Positions 1-8,066 of a stretch of 30,524 nucleotides of DNA are shown piece after piece. The notes beneath the pieces are model-generated. The model did not search any database. It was not told the DNA's origin and saw only the letters and a program-made list of their open reading frames with translations. A program made the position numbers and the translations under genes. Each line of letters opens with the position of its first letter. Positions within the stretch are counted from its first letter, which is position 1. The stretch is from JBDKTH01 sp964558295 (GTDB lineage Bacteria; Planctomycetota; Planctomycetia; Pirellulales; Thermoguttaceae), in NCBI GenBank assembly GCA_964558295.1, contig CAZLDQ010000049.1, positions 1 through 30,524 on the forward strand, read 5' to 3'.

Positions 1-27
1 ACCTCCCAACTCCCTACAGCCTACTGA

Positions 28-246
28 CTACTGCCAGATTCCCAGCATACTCCCGGCATAGACTGCCATGGTACTGGCCACCCAGGCCAGGAAAAGCCAG
101 GCTTTCCAGGCTGAGATCTGCTGAGCGGTTGGAGTGGAGGCAGAAGGGTTGGGCAACAAGGTCATGGCAACCCAATGGTGCGCATGCTGGAAACGCTGAC
201 GCCGCTCGGCATTCTCCGTTTGGCTAGGCCGCAACGGAGCGATCAT
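28..246 (-). CDS. small single-pass membrane protein, unknown function
   Basis: A 72-residue protein that I do not recognise. Residues 1-45 are polar and basic. Residues about 50-70 (LFLAWVASTMAVYAGSMLGI) form one hydrophobic segment ending two residues from the C terminus, which suggests a tail-anchored membrane protein. I chose the ATG at 246 rather than the in-frame codon at 291 because a perfect AAGGAGG lies 6 nt upstream of it. The gene overlaps the last 23 nt of the upstream GT9 gene, so translational coupling is likely. It is the last gene visible in the minus-strand glycan cluster. A role in that pathway is inferred only from position. Confidence 0.6.
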   Translation of the reverse strand: MIAPLRPSQTENAERRQRFQHAHHWVAMTLLPNPSASTPTAQQISAWKAWLFLAWVASTMAVYAGSMLGIWQ

Positions 247-1516
247 TGTCGGCCTCCTTTCCGACTTGGGTAACCAATATCTGTTCAACAACCGCTGCCA
301 CTTGCTTCGGCCGCAAGATGGTCATGCAGGGATGATCGTCAAAAGGACACTGCTCCCGGTGGCAGGGCGAACAGGACACCTGTTGGCGGACTACCTGAAC
401 ATGCCGGCCCACAGGCTGCCACTGGTGCGCGTTGTTGGTGCCACTGAACAGAGCGACTACGGGCGTTCCTACGGCGGCTGCCAAGTGGGCAGGGCCGGAA
501 TCGGCCCCGACAAACAGGTCGGCTTGCTCAACCACGGCGGCCAGTTCGACCAGATCGAGTTGTCCTGTCCAATCGGCCACTGCATCGCGGGGACGTGGTC
601 CCAGGATGTGGCGGGCGATTATACGGTCGGTCTTGTTTCCGACCAACACGACTTGGGCCTCAAAACGGACAACCAGCCATCCAATCAATTCACGCCAATG
701 CTCCACCGGCCATTGCTTAGCCGTAGTACCGGCTCCGACGTGGACTACGATCCGTGGTCCGGTGGAGGCCCTCTTTGTCTGGACGTATTCCCACCACTGG
801 CTCGCCTGCCGCCGGGCTTGCTCGGTCGGATGGAACTGCGGTTGCCAGACCTCTCCGGCTGGGGGCTGAATGCCCAGTTGCGCCAGAAGTGCCAATCGCG
901 AAGCCACTTCTGGCCGATTGGCCTCATAGTCGGGACTGTCGGTAAGCAGAAAACCGCCCCCCCCGCAGGCCCAGCCCACGCGACGCCTCGCCCCAGAAAG
1001 CCAAAGCAGTACAGCCAAAGGAAACTCGCCTCGGACATCGATCGCCAAGTCCACCTTGCGGCGGCGAAGCTTCCAGCCCCACCAGAGCGTTGCCAGAAAC
1101 CATCCAAAACGTCGTCCGCGGGTAAAGCGGTTGATTCGTGATACGTGGACCCGATCGACTTCCGGGATAGCTTCAAATAGCGTCTGATTCCACACCCCAA
1201 CGAGTACCTCGATTGCAGCTTGCGGGTATCGTCGTCGCAAGGCGGGGAGCATGACCGTTGAGATGATCGCGTCGCCCAAGTGATCCAGTTGCACCAAAAG
1301 GATAACGCGGGGGTCCTCATCTGGAGCCGGTTGAGTGAAAACGCATGTTCCCCAAACAATCCGGTTGACCGCTGACTGGATTGCCCGCAGTCCCCGAAAG
1401 ATCCATGTCCCCAGGAAATCCACCAGCGTAAAGAGCACTCGCCACCGCAACCGGGTGTAACGATAACGTCCCAGTGGTCGGCGTCGGAGTCGAGAAGTAA
1501 CGGACGGATGGGGCAT
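224..1516 (-). CDS. glycosyltransferase family 9 (heptosyltransferase-like)
   Basis: GT9 proteins are GT-B enzymes that transfer heptose or related sugars to a growing lipid-linked glycan on the cytoplasmic side of the membrane. Numbered from the alternative TTG start at 1558, the N-terminal nucleotide-fold strand ILLVQLDHLGDAIIS is at about 86-100. The family donor-site motif VGADSGPAHLAAAVGTPVV lies near residue 350. It is followed by the Cys-rich CSPCHREQCPF stretch common in GT9 proteins. The start is uncertain. TTG at 1558 overlaps the upstream stop, ATG at 1516 gives 430 aa, and neither has a good ribosome-binding site. A basic 80-residue extension with a hydrophobic patch precedes the catalytic fold. 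The coding strand contains a run of eight G at 957-964. The donor and acceptor cannot be told from sequence. Confidence 0.9.
   Translation of the reverse strand: MPHPSVTSRLRRRPLGRYRYTRLRWRVLFTLVDFLGTWIFRGLRAIQSAVNRIVWGTCVFTQPAPDEDPRVILLVQLDHLGDAIISTVMLPALRRRYPQAAIEVLVGVWNQTLFEAIPEVDRVHVSRINRFTRGRRFGWFLATLWWGWKLRRRKVDLAIDVRGEFPLAVLLWLSGARRRVGWACGGGGFLLTDSPDYEANRPEVASRLALLAQLGIQPPAGEVWQPQFHPTEQARRQASQWWEYVQTKRASTGPRIVVHVGAGTTAKQWPVEHWRELIGWLVVRFEAQVVLVGNKTDRIIARHILGPRPRDAVADWTGQLDLVELAAVVEQADLFVGADSGPAHLAAAVGTPVVALFSGTNNAHQWQPVGRHVQVVRQQVSCSPCHREQCPFDDHPCMTILRPKQVAAVVEQILVTQVGKEADNDRSVAA
253..259 (-). promoter_or_regulatory. Shine-Dalgarno site of the terminal small membrane protein
   Basis: AAGGAGG on the minus strand, 6 nt before the ATG at 246. 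It lies inside the 3' end of the GT9 coding sequence. It decides the start of the small gene. Confidence 0.65.
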
Positions 1517-1554
1517 GGGAGGAATGAACAGCAGGCAGTGGATAGGCAGAGAAC

Positions 1555-2688
1555 TCAATGGGTTTGAGACCGCTTGGAACAGGTTTTCGTCCCCAGTACG
1601 CGTTGGTAGCCTTCGGCGGTTGCACGGGCGGCGGCAGACCAGGAGAAGTGGTGACGGACGTGGTCGGCCAAGGCTCGATTGCGGCCGCGAATCAAGGAGG
1701 CCAGGACCGCGTGGCGAATGGCTCGGTAGTCGGTCGGACGCACGTAGGTGGCCAACGGGCCGAAATACTCTTTGGCGGCGCCGCCTTCGGGCAGCACCAG
1801 CGGCACCCCTGACATGCCGGCCTCCAGAGCCACTAACCCTGGCGTCTCATACCAACTGGCCAGTACCAAGCAGCCGCAGGCCGCATAGGCGCTGGCCAAA
1901 AGTGGATCATCATGATCAATCCGGCCGAGAAAATGTACATTGTCGTCAGCAGCTGCGCGGCACTCGTCCAGATAGCTCTCGTAGCCCGGCACAGGTTCAC
2001 CGAGGATGACGACCGGAACCCCGGTGCCCCGAAGTGCACGGAGTACACCGAGTTGATTCTTACGGGGTTCGATCCGGCCTGGGCAAAGCACAAATCCCTG
2101 CAGGCCGACAACTCGAGCAAAAGGTTCCGGGTTGACTTGGGCAAACCGCTCCTCAGCGCCGTTGGGCACGATGTGAATTTTCGCCGCTGGCACGTCAAAG
2201 TGCCGTATGAGCTGCCCGGCCTCGGCTTGCGAATTCGGCATCAACAGATCGACGGTCTGATAGAGTCGTCGTCGCCACGAGGGCAACCGCGGGCAGGAGG
2301 CCCGGATCAGGTACCGACCACAGGCAGCCAGTCGTTTTCGTATCGGTCGTGGTTCTCGCCAGTAACTCATGAGGCTGAACCAACTGATCGTCGACAGGAC
2401 CACGGGAACGTGCTGTTGTCTGGCCGCTTCGACCAACGGCAGATGCTCCGGCAGGCTACCGAACAAGTGCAGACAGTCGGCCTCGGCCAGCCGCTCCTCC
2501 CACGGCCGCCAGAGGCTCGCATCGATGCCGATCGATTGCAGAGCCTGTGTCGTGGCAAGCATTTGCACCTCGCCGCCACCGGGGGAATCGAGTGCGGTCA
2601 GTTTCCCGGCGATTAGGACTCGCGGTGGCCAAGCCGGAATGTCAGATTTTGTTGGATTGAGGTGTCGGAGTGCAGGGGGTGGTTTCAT
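1555..2688 (-). CDS. glycosyltransferase family 4 (GT-B)
   Basis: A 377-residue retaining GT-B glycosyltransferase of the GT4/'group 1' type. Visible features are an N-terminal GGGEVQML segment matching the usual nucleotide-loop region, the interdomain IVPNGAEERF, the donor-domain strand CPGRIEPRKNQ, and the C-terminal E-x7-E region in SWYETPGLVALEAG. I prefer the ATG at 2688 over an in-frame GTG at 2709, because the segment between them lies in a hairpin (2701-2721). The stop overlaps or abuts the start of the following GT9 gene. It probably adds a sugar to the lipid-linked glycan made by the cluster. The substrate is unknown. Confidence 0.9.
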   Translation of the reverse strand: MKPPPALRHLNPTKSDIPAWPPRVLIAGKLTALDSPGGGEVQMLATTQALQSIGIDASLWRPWEERLAEADCLHLFGSLPEHLPLVEAARQQHVPVVLSTISWFSLMSYWREPRPIRKRLAACGRYLIRASCPRLPSWRRRLYQTVDLLMPNSQAEAGQLIRHFDVPAAKIHIVPNGAEERFAQVNPEPFARVVGLQGFVLCPGRIEPRKNQLGVLRALRGTGVPVVILGEPVPGYESYLDECRAAADDNVHFLGRIDHDDPLLASAYAACGCLVLASWYETPGLVALEAGMSGVPLVLPEGGAAKEYFGPLATYVRPTDYRAIRHAVLASLIRGRNRALADHVRHHFSWSAAARATAEGYQRVLGTKTCSKRSQTH

Positions 2689-2700
2689 AGGTGTTTTTCG

Positions 2701-2721
2701 CCCTCTCACTTGGGGAGAGGG
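2701..2721. repeat. CCCTCTC hairpin at the GT4/deacetylase junction
   Basis: CCCTCTC at 2701-2707 and GAGAGGG at 2715-2721 form a perfect 7-bp stem with a 7-nt loop. It lies in the 39-nt gap between the deacetylase stop (2728) and the GT4 ATG (2688). It could affect translation of the GT4 gene. Similar CCCTCTC...GAGAGGG hairpins are common interspersed sequences in many bacterial genomes. Confidence 0.5.
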
Positions 2722-2727
2722 TAGTCG

Positions 2728-4212
2728 TCATGGTTTCCACCATTGCCGCAAGGTACGTTTGGCCCAGTTCCTCCAAGTGCCGGTGGGGATCTCCTCGATC
2801 GGGGTTACTCGTTCCCAATCGATCCATCGACGCACATGTCCACGCAATCCGCCGGATGAATGGATTTCGACGGGCGTAGCCGAGAGCGAAGCCGTGCGGT
2901 GTTCGTAGGCCAGGGCTTCGGGCGAAAACTGCACGACCGGTCTGTCCAACGGAAGTAATGCCACGTGTCTGCCTCGCAAGTACTCAATCCCCACGGGGTA
3001 GGCGGGTAAACCGCTTTCTGCAGTCACGATGAAGTGGCCTTCCCTCGCGGTAACCCGAATCCGCACGGTAGCCCGGGCACGCCACCAAGCGTTGATCTGG
3101 CTCAGCGAAGTCTTCCATAGCGCCCCGAACCCGCTGGTAGCCTTGAAGACCTGCTGCACGACCTGCGTACATCCGCCTGCCAGCCCCGTGGGATGTCCAT
3201 ACAAAAACACCGGCTCGCCGAGGCGATATTTGATTTGGGCGACTTGGCACAAGTAGTCACGAGCCGCCGCGATGGCTGTGGCCATCCGCTGGGAACGTTC
3301 TAACGACGTTGGAGTCGCTGTCCGCTTCACGGCATCGACAAACAGTTCCAGGCAGACCGGATGGATGGGAATCTGCACGATTCCCGCCGTACCCATGGCA
3401 AACGGCAACTCGTCGTACGCCAGGGCGAACTCGGAACTATGACTGATTCCCAGAGTTTCCATAGCGACCAGTAAGGCCCGGTTGAACCGGCCGTGCGGTG
3501 CGACAAATCCTGACGGCTCGATCCCCGCGGCCAGAAGCACGTCGATTCCTCGGCTGATATTCCGCAGGTTCTCTTCCACGGTCTGATAGGTGTGATGGCG
3601 GAAACCGTGCACGCCGACGTCTAACCCACGAAGACGCCCCAAAGCATCGCCGGCCGATTCGTAGGCCGATCCACAGACATAGTGACTGGTTGCCTCCTCA
3701 TGTCCGGCAACTGCATCGAGCGTGCTGTGGAAATCGGCCGGATCGTAGTGGTCGTAGTCGAAGCGGAAATTCAGGGCACTCCGATACGGAAACGGGAACG
3801 CGGCAACGCGGAGCCAGACGCCGCCATGCTGTTCAAGCGTCGAGCGGAGCAGGTCGAGAAGCCGCCGTCGCACAGCACGTTTGTCGACTCGGGCGATCTC
3901 TTCGATCAGTTCAAACTCGGCGATTTGCCACTGGACACAGACGGCTCGCTGATCGACCAGAGCTGCAAACGGGTCTTCCTCGAATGCGAGGCGCAACGGA
4001 TCGACGTCGATGGCGATTTGTCCCAGCGCCGGCGGCTGACTTGCCCCAGCCCGGGAATCGAACAGGATGAATCGTCCCTCCAGTGATCCTGGCCGTCGTT
4101 CGACTACCGGGATGCCTTCCTGGGCCAGGGCCTGTCGCAGGCCTCGCGGTACGTTGTCGAGCACAAGCGGAAGCAACGGCAGGTGGGCATCAAGGTATTT
4201 GGCTTGGGTCAT
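2728..4212 (-). CDS. polysaccharide deacetylase family protein (NodB-like)
   Basis: A 494-residue protein with a central CE4/NodB-type domain. The metal-binding Asp motif is FRFDYDHYD (149-157), the His pair is VHGFRHHTY (201-209), and the Arg/Pro loop is GFVAPHGRFN (235-244). CE4 enzymes remove N- or O-acetyl groups from sugars using one divalent metal. The 140-residue N-terminal and roughly 150-residue C-terminal extensions have no fold I recognise. No signal peptide is visible, which suggests action on a cytoplasmic lipid-linked intermediate; that is inference. AGGAGG lies 9 nt before the ATG. The start overlaps the upstream GT2 stop by 4 nt (ATGA), so the two are translationally coupled. 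Confidence 0.85.
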   Translation of the reverse strand: MTQAKYLDAHLPLLPLVLDNVPRGLRQALAQEGIPVVERRPGSLEGRFILFDSRAGASQPPALGQIAIDVDPLRLAFEEDPFAALVDQRAVCVQWQIAEFELIEEIARVDKRAVRRRLLDLLRSTLEQHGGVWLRVAAFPFPYRSALNFRFDYDHYDPADFHSTLDAVAGHEEATSHYVCGSAYESAGDALGRLRGLDVGVHGFRHHTYQTVEENLRNISRGIDVLLAAGIEPSGFVAPHGRFNRALLVAMETLGISHSSEFALAYDELPFAMGTAGIVQIPIHPVCLELFVDAVKRTATPTSLERSQRMATAIAAARDYLCQVAQIKYRLGEPVFLYGHPTGLAGGCTQVVQQVFKATSGFGALWKTSLSQINAWWRARATVRIRVTAREGHFIVTAESGLPAYPVGIEYLRGRHVALLPLDRPVVQFSPEALAYEHRTASLSATPVEIHSSGGLRGHVRRWIDWERVTPIEEIPTGTWRNWAKRTLRQWWKP

Positions 4213-5108
4213 TGCGGCAAGCCTCCTGCCTGGTCAGGGGCAAGGCGTAGGGTCGCGAAGCCGGATCGATAGGCCCCAGGGCTAAATTCAGCCTGCGATC
4301 CGTAAAGCCCTTGCGACTCTGTTGCTTTGGCTGATGCCGCGAAGACAATTGCCGATTGTCTTTCGCCCCAGTAACGTCGGTGTTGCTGGGCCAAGACCCA
4401 TTCCGACAGCCCGCTGAGCAGGCAAAATGCCCAGCCAGCCGGACCATCCAAGAAACCTTTTTTCCAAACCAGCCGGCGGAAAACCTCCCGGGCAGGGGCG
4501 ATCCACTTATCACGGAGGCAGGGACGACGCCCAGCCTCTACCCGAGCCGCAGCTTCCAGGGACGTATACCGGTACATTTTGTTCATAAAGGCGGAAAGGT
4601 TGGGAATCGTGTGATGTTCCAACCATCCGTCCAACCGTCCTACGTTGCCCGAGACCTGCAACACCTCGTGGACATCGCCCGTCCATTGGGCTGCGTCGCG
4701 ACGAAACAGCCGGATGGGCCGATCGTCCTGCGTGCCCGAATAGCGGAACGGACGGCCAAAGATCGTGCTGCGAATCGGCACGCGATAGGCATCGTAGGAG
4801 TCTTCGCAGAGACGTTTACGGATCTCTGCAACCAGTGCGGGGGTCGGTCGCTCGTCAGCGTCGATCGAGAATACCCAGTCGCCTGAGGCCTGGTGGATCG
4901 CACAATTGCGTTGTCGGGCGAAGGTGTCAAACGGCCGTTCCCACACTTGGCAACCGTGTGATCGGGCCACCTCGACACTTTGATCCGTGGAACCGCCATC
5001 GACGACGACGACCTCGTCAACCCAGTCCAGTCGGGGAAGAAGTTGCCGAAGGTGTCGCTCTTCGTTCAGGACGATCAATGCGGCGGTGATTCGTGGCGTC
5101 TGGCTCAT
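4209..5108 (-). CDS. glycosyltransferase family 2, WaaE/KdtX-like
   Basis: A 299-residue GT-A enzyme closely following the WaaE/KdtX pattern (LPS inner-core beta-glucosyltransferases). It has ALIVLNEERHL at the N terminus, the nucleotide-binding VVVDGGSTDQS (35-44), ARQRNCAI (64-71), and the metal-binding FSIDADER (80-87). A basic, aromatic C-terminal half probably sits on the membrane. I chose the ATG at 5108, which forms an ATGA overlap with the preceding CDP-alcohol transferase and places the catalytic fold at residue 8. An in-frame upstream start (5204) would only add residues encoded inside that gene. The 3' end overlaps the deacetylase start, again by ATGA. Confidence 0.9.
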   Translation of the reverse strand: MSQTPRITAALIVLNEERHLRQLLPRLDWVDEVVVVDGGSTDQSVEVARSHGCQVWERPFDTFARQRNCAIHQASGDWVFSIDADERPTPALVAEIRKRLCEDSYDAYRVPIRSTIFGRPFRYSGTQDDRPIRLFRRDAAQWTGDVHEVLQVSGNVGRLDGWLEHHTIPNLSAFMNKMYRYTSLEAAARVEAGRRPCLRDKWIAPAREVFRRLVWKKGFLDGPAGWAFCLLSGLSEWVLAQQHRRYWGERQSAIVFAASAKATESQGLYGSQAEFSPGAYRSGFATLRLAPDQAGGLPQ

Positions 5109-5866
5109 CGCTTGCTTCCCAGTCGCCGGGCGACCAAACCGTAACGGACAAGCCACCGAAGGTTGTAGTAACCGGCAACGAAGGCTAATTCCGTTGCCAG
5201 GCAACCGGTCAGGAGGGCTGTGATCAAGAGATGTATGCGAATATCGGCGTTTTCAGGCAAGTGCCAGACGGTACGGAGCAGGCTGGCTGCGGCCGGCGTG
5301 GCAACCGTCTCGGTCTCTTCTGTTCCCGGATTGACGCCGAAATGCTCTTCCGTGGCCAAACTGTGCATGAACAGATATTTGCCTGAAACAAAGGCCAGCA
5401 CCAGAAGCCATGGCCATGTGGCCTGGAGTTGTACGGCCAGAAGGGTTGCTGTGGCTATGTGCCAACTGATATCAAGCATTTCGTCGACATTGGCATCGAG
5501 CCAGGCTCCAAAGGGCGTGACCGTGTTTTGCTGCCGAGCAAGTTGACCGTCCATGCGATCACAGAACCATGCGCTCAGGACAAGGACGGCAGCAAGCGAT
5601 GTCCAAGGCGGCTGCCCAAGGAGTAAGCCGCAGGCACTTAAGCCAAGGACCATGCCATACGCGGTCACATGGACCGGCCGAAGTCGCGTGGGGACCAGCA
5701 GCGAGGCAAGTCGAGCCGCCAGGGGGCGGATGTACCAACGGGAGATCGGATACGCCCAGGCTTGGTGCCGATCCGTCGCCTCATCCATGGGCGCAAGGAG
5801 AACCCGACGTGCCTTGTCCGGCCGTTGACGTCTTGACAGGCTCTTGGCGGCGATGATCAACAGCAT
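5105..5866 (-). CDS. CDP-alcohol phosphatidyltransferase family protein (canonical motif)
   Basis: An integral membrane enzyme of about 253 residues. Members move a phospho-group from a CDP-linked donor to an alcohol, making phospholipid or phosphodiester products. The complete signature D-x2-DG-x2-AR-x8-G-x3-D-x3-D is present: DRMDGQLAR from residue 103, then G, and the last two Asp at about 124 and 128. Several hydrophobic helices surround it. The ATG at 5866 overlaps the upstream GT2 stop by about 10 nt. The start is not fixed, since TTG at 5890 and ATG at 5788 are alternatives. It sits between two GT2 genes and is one of two such enzymes in the cluster. A housekeeping role such as PgsA is unlikely given the context. 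The acceptor alcohol is unknown. Confidence 0.88.
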   Translation of the reverse strand: MLLIIAAKSLSRRQRPDKARRVLLAPMDEATDRHQAWAYPISRWYIRPLAARLASLLVPTRLRPVHVTAYGMVLGLSACGLLLGQPPWTSLAAVLVLSAWFCDRMDGQLARQQNTVTPFGAWLDANVDEMLDISWHIATATLLAVQLQATWPWLLVLAFVSGKYLFMHSLATEEHFGVNPGTEETETVATPAAASLLRTVWHLPENADIRIHLLITALLTGCLATELAFVAGYYNLRWLVRYGLVARRLGSKR

Positions 5867-6918
5867 ACGCGACTGACACACTCCCTGCAATGTGGTGGTT
5901 CGGCGACGGAGGCCGCAAAAAGTTCAGATCCCGGCCTCACTGCGGCTGTCATGTGTTTGGGAGAGAAGTGGAGAAAGAATGCTCGTTCGCGGGCAATGTG
6001 GTGGTTTGGTGTCTTGTTACGTCCGATATGCCGTGCCTGTCGCAAGGCTCCGATCAACGCCCGCAAAAACGCCCAGCGATACTCCTTCGGGGTCCAGGGG
6101 ACTCGCACGAAATCGACAGCCAGACGTAGCGGTAGACCGAGCAACTGCCGGAGAAGATGGACAGGATGGCGGAGATTCTTCCATTGGAAGAGGAGCGTGT
6201 TGCGCAGAGCCAACTGATCGCAGCCGGATTGGCCGAACACCCGGCCGAACGTGGCCATTCCCAAGTGCCAGACAACCGCCTCGGGAACATACTGGGCGTG
6301 ATACCCGGCCAAGTAACCTTGCAGGGCGAAGTCGAGGTCTTCCAGGCGACCAGGAAGATACCGTGGATCGAAGCCGCCGAGGGCGACAAACCGCTCGCGG
6401 TCGACGGCCAGGGCTGCCCCGGCCGACGCCGTCCAACCCGGCTGGTAGATCGTCGACTCATGGCCAGGATATAAGGCGGTTGCTTGCACCAGTCCCCAAC
6501 GCCAGCAGACGGCCGTCTTAAACCCCTCGTAGTCGCCGTCAACGCGCCAACACAGGGGCGCTGTCATGAAACAGCGAGATTCTTCTGCGTTCTTGGGCTC
6601 CAGTAGGGGGGCAACCCAGGGGTCAATCGCATCCGGTTCGAGCTTGATATCGTTGTTCAAGAGAATCGCGACCCGGCCTTCCAGCCCGGCAACAACCTCG
6701 TTGAATGAACAGAGTCCCCGGTTGGGCCGGCGGATCACTTCGACCTGCGGGAAATGATCCTCAAGCCACGTGACCGAATCGTCCGTAGATGCGTTATCGA
6801 TCACGGCTACGTCGCACGCATGCTGCGATGCCTGCGCGGCTTCGACCACCGATGGTAGGCACTCTTCCAACAAGTGCCGGCCGTTATAGTTGAGCACCAA
6901 GACGTGAATGCGCATCAT
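5857..6918 (-). CDS. glycosyltransferase family 2 (rhamnosyltransferase-like)
   Basis: A 353-residue GT-A glycosyltransferase. It starts with the typical HVLVLNYNGRHLLEECL, followed by AVIDNASTDDSV (38-49), and has NND as the metal-binding motif in AILLNNDIKLEPD (84-96). The C-terminal AVVWHLGMATFG matches the His-containing motif of this subgroup, which often includes rhamnosyl- and other deoxysugar transferases. Two Met codons (6918 and 6915) are possible starts; neither has a strong ribosome-binding site. The 120-nt gap to the upstream gene contains inverted GGTCTC/GAGACC motifs. It overlaps the next gene at its 3' end. Confidence 0.9.
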   Translation of the reverse strand: MMRIHVLVLNYNGRHLLEECLPSVVEAAQASQHACDVAVIDNASTDDSVTWLEDHFPQVEVIRRPNRGLCSFNEVVAGLEGRVAILLNNDIKLEPDAIDPWVAPLLEPKNAEESRCFMTAPLCWRVDGDYEGFKTAVCWRWGLVQATALYPGHESTIYQPGWTASAGAALAVDRERFVALGGFDPRYLPGRLEDLDFALQGYLAGYHAQYVPEAVVWHLGMATFGRVFGQSGCDQLALRNTLLFQWKNLRHPVHLLRQLLGLPLRLAVDFVRVPWTPKEYRWAFLRALIGALRQARHIGRNKTPNHHIARERAFFLHFSPKHMTAAVRPGSELFAASVAEPPHCRECVSRVCC

Positions 6919-7038
6919 GCGACGAAATGTGCTTCCATGCAGGTAGAATGGTCAAGGTCTCATGACCGCTGGGAGACCGTAGGTTTCCAGTCCTTGGTCT
7001 CTCAGGTTGACTACAATAGGCCCAATGGCTAGTGGGGG

Positions 7039-7965
7039 TCAAGATGACTGTGAGGAAACGCTATCGCGAGCGTCTCCAAATCGCGTGTCTTGCCTATCTT
7101 TCGATTCCAGGACCATCCACCAGCCGTCATAAAAGACTAACTCACAGCCAGGGGGGGCACGATACCAGGCACCGAACTCCCGCTCAGCAGCCTGAGCCCG
7201 CTGGGAACGAACGACTGTCCAAGCAGTGACAGCCAAGGTCAGGGGGGTTAGAAGGAGGAGGCAGGCCTGAGCACCGAGGAGTTGCCAATCGCCCAGGCCC
7301 CATTGGAGAAGAGCCAGAAGCGTCAGGAGGTTCATCAGCACGTGAATTTCGCAGACTTTTCGGGCGGCCCATGCGACCAAACGCAAGGGATGGCGAGGAA
7401 TTGGCGGCTGGGGTTCCGGGCGTCCGCCACCACCACCGAGGACGTGGAGCGTGCCGTGGAGACGTTTGAGCCGCCGGTAGAAGGCTTTGTACCGGGCGTC
7501 ATGTTGCAGGGTGATCAACAGCAAGGCGATGCCCCATCCGAGACCGCCCAAGAGCCAAAGCGGCTCGGCCGTGCGAACAAAGAGCCCAAAGCCGATGCCG
7601 AGCGGTACCAAGAGGTTGACTGTATGGTGCATCAGGTAGTCTAACTGCGCGCCATCCAAGGAGGACGTACCCCGCAACCGGGCCAATTGGCCGTCGACAT
7701 GGTCGAGCAAGTACCAAAGCTGGAGCAGGCCGGTTCCCAGAAGCCAACCCCACATGGTACCCCAGGCCAATGCCGCCGCCGCGGCCACTCCACACCCCCA
7801 GGCAGCCAAGGTCGCCGCATTGGCCGTTATTCCCCACGGTGCGACAATCCAAGTAATGCGCAACGCGGCTGGTCGGCTGATTCGCCGGGCCATCCAATTG
7901 CCGATCCGGTGGTGGTCCGGCTTTTGGCAAAGGTGCTCGAGTTGGTTTATCGGAAGGCGGTGCAA
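7039..7965 (-). CDS. CDP-alcohol phosphatidyltransferase family protein with an altered active site
   Basis: A 308-residue (or shorter) polytopic membrane protein, paralogous to the CDP-alcohol transferase at 5105-5866. The motif reads D88-HV-D91-GQLAR, then G105, D109, and His113 where the fourth Asp is expected (GAQLDYLMHH). The fourth Asp is normally part of the metal/catalytic cluster, so activity may be changed or lost. The start is uncertain. TTG at 7965 retains residues that resemble the paralogue's N terminus, while ATG at 7893 is a later option; neither has a clear ribosome-binding site. The C terminus (about 265 onward) is hydrophilic and unlike the paralogue. It lies between the flippase and a GT2 gene. 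Confidence 0.85.
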   Translation of the reverse strand: MHRLPINQLEHLCQKPDHHRIGNWMARRISRPAALRITWIVAPWGITANAATLAAWGCGVAAAAALAWGTMWGWLLGTGLLQLWYLLDHVDGQLARLRGTSSLDGAQLDYLMHHTVNLLVPLGIGFGLFVRTAEPLWLLGGLGWGIALLLITLQHDARYKAFYRRLKRLHGTLHVLGGGGGRPEPQPPIPRHPLRLVAWAARKVCEIHVLMNLLTLLALLQWGLGDWQLLGAQACLLLLTPLTLAVTAWTVVRSQRAQAAEREFGAWYRAPPGCELVFYDGWWMVLESKDRQDTRFGDARDSVSSQSS

Positions 7966-8066
7966 GGGGTAGCGGGCTCGATGTTCAGGATTCAGGGTTT
8001 TGGGACTTGAGGGCCGGCTGCAATTGCCAAGAGCAGGAATTCAATAGAGTTGACTTTGTTCCAGGG

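Noticed and set aside
266..1141. 291-codon plus-strand frame opposite the GT9 gene
   Set aside because: It is an antisense shadow of a gene with clear GT9 motifs. Long antisense frames are expected in GC-rich DNA.
7149..7155. Run of seven G in the second CDP-alcohol transferase gene (C on the coding strand)
   Set aside because: Seven-base runs are common in GC-rich genes and this one encodes ordinary Pro/Gly residues near the C terminus.
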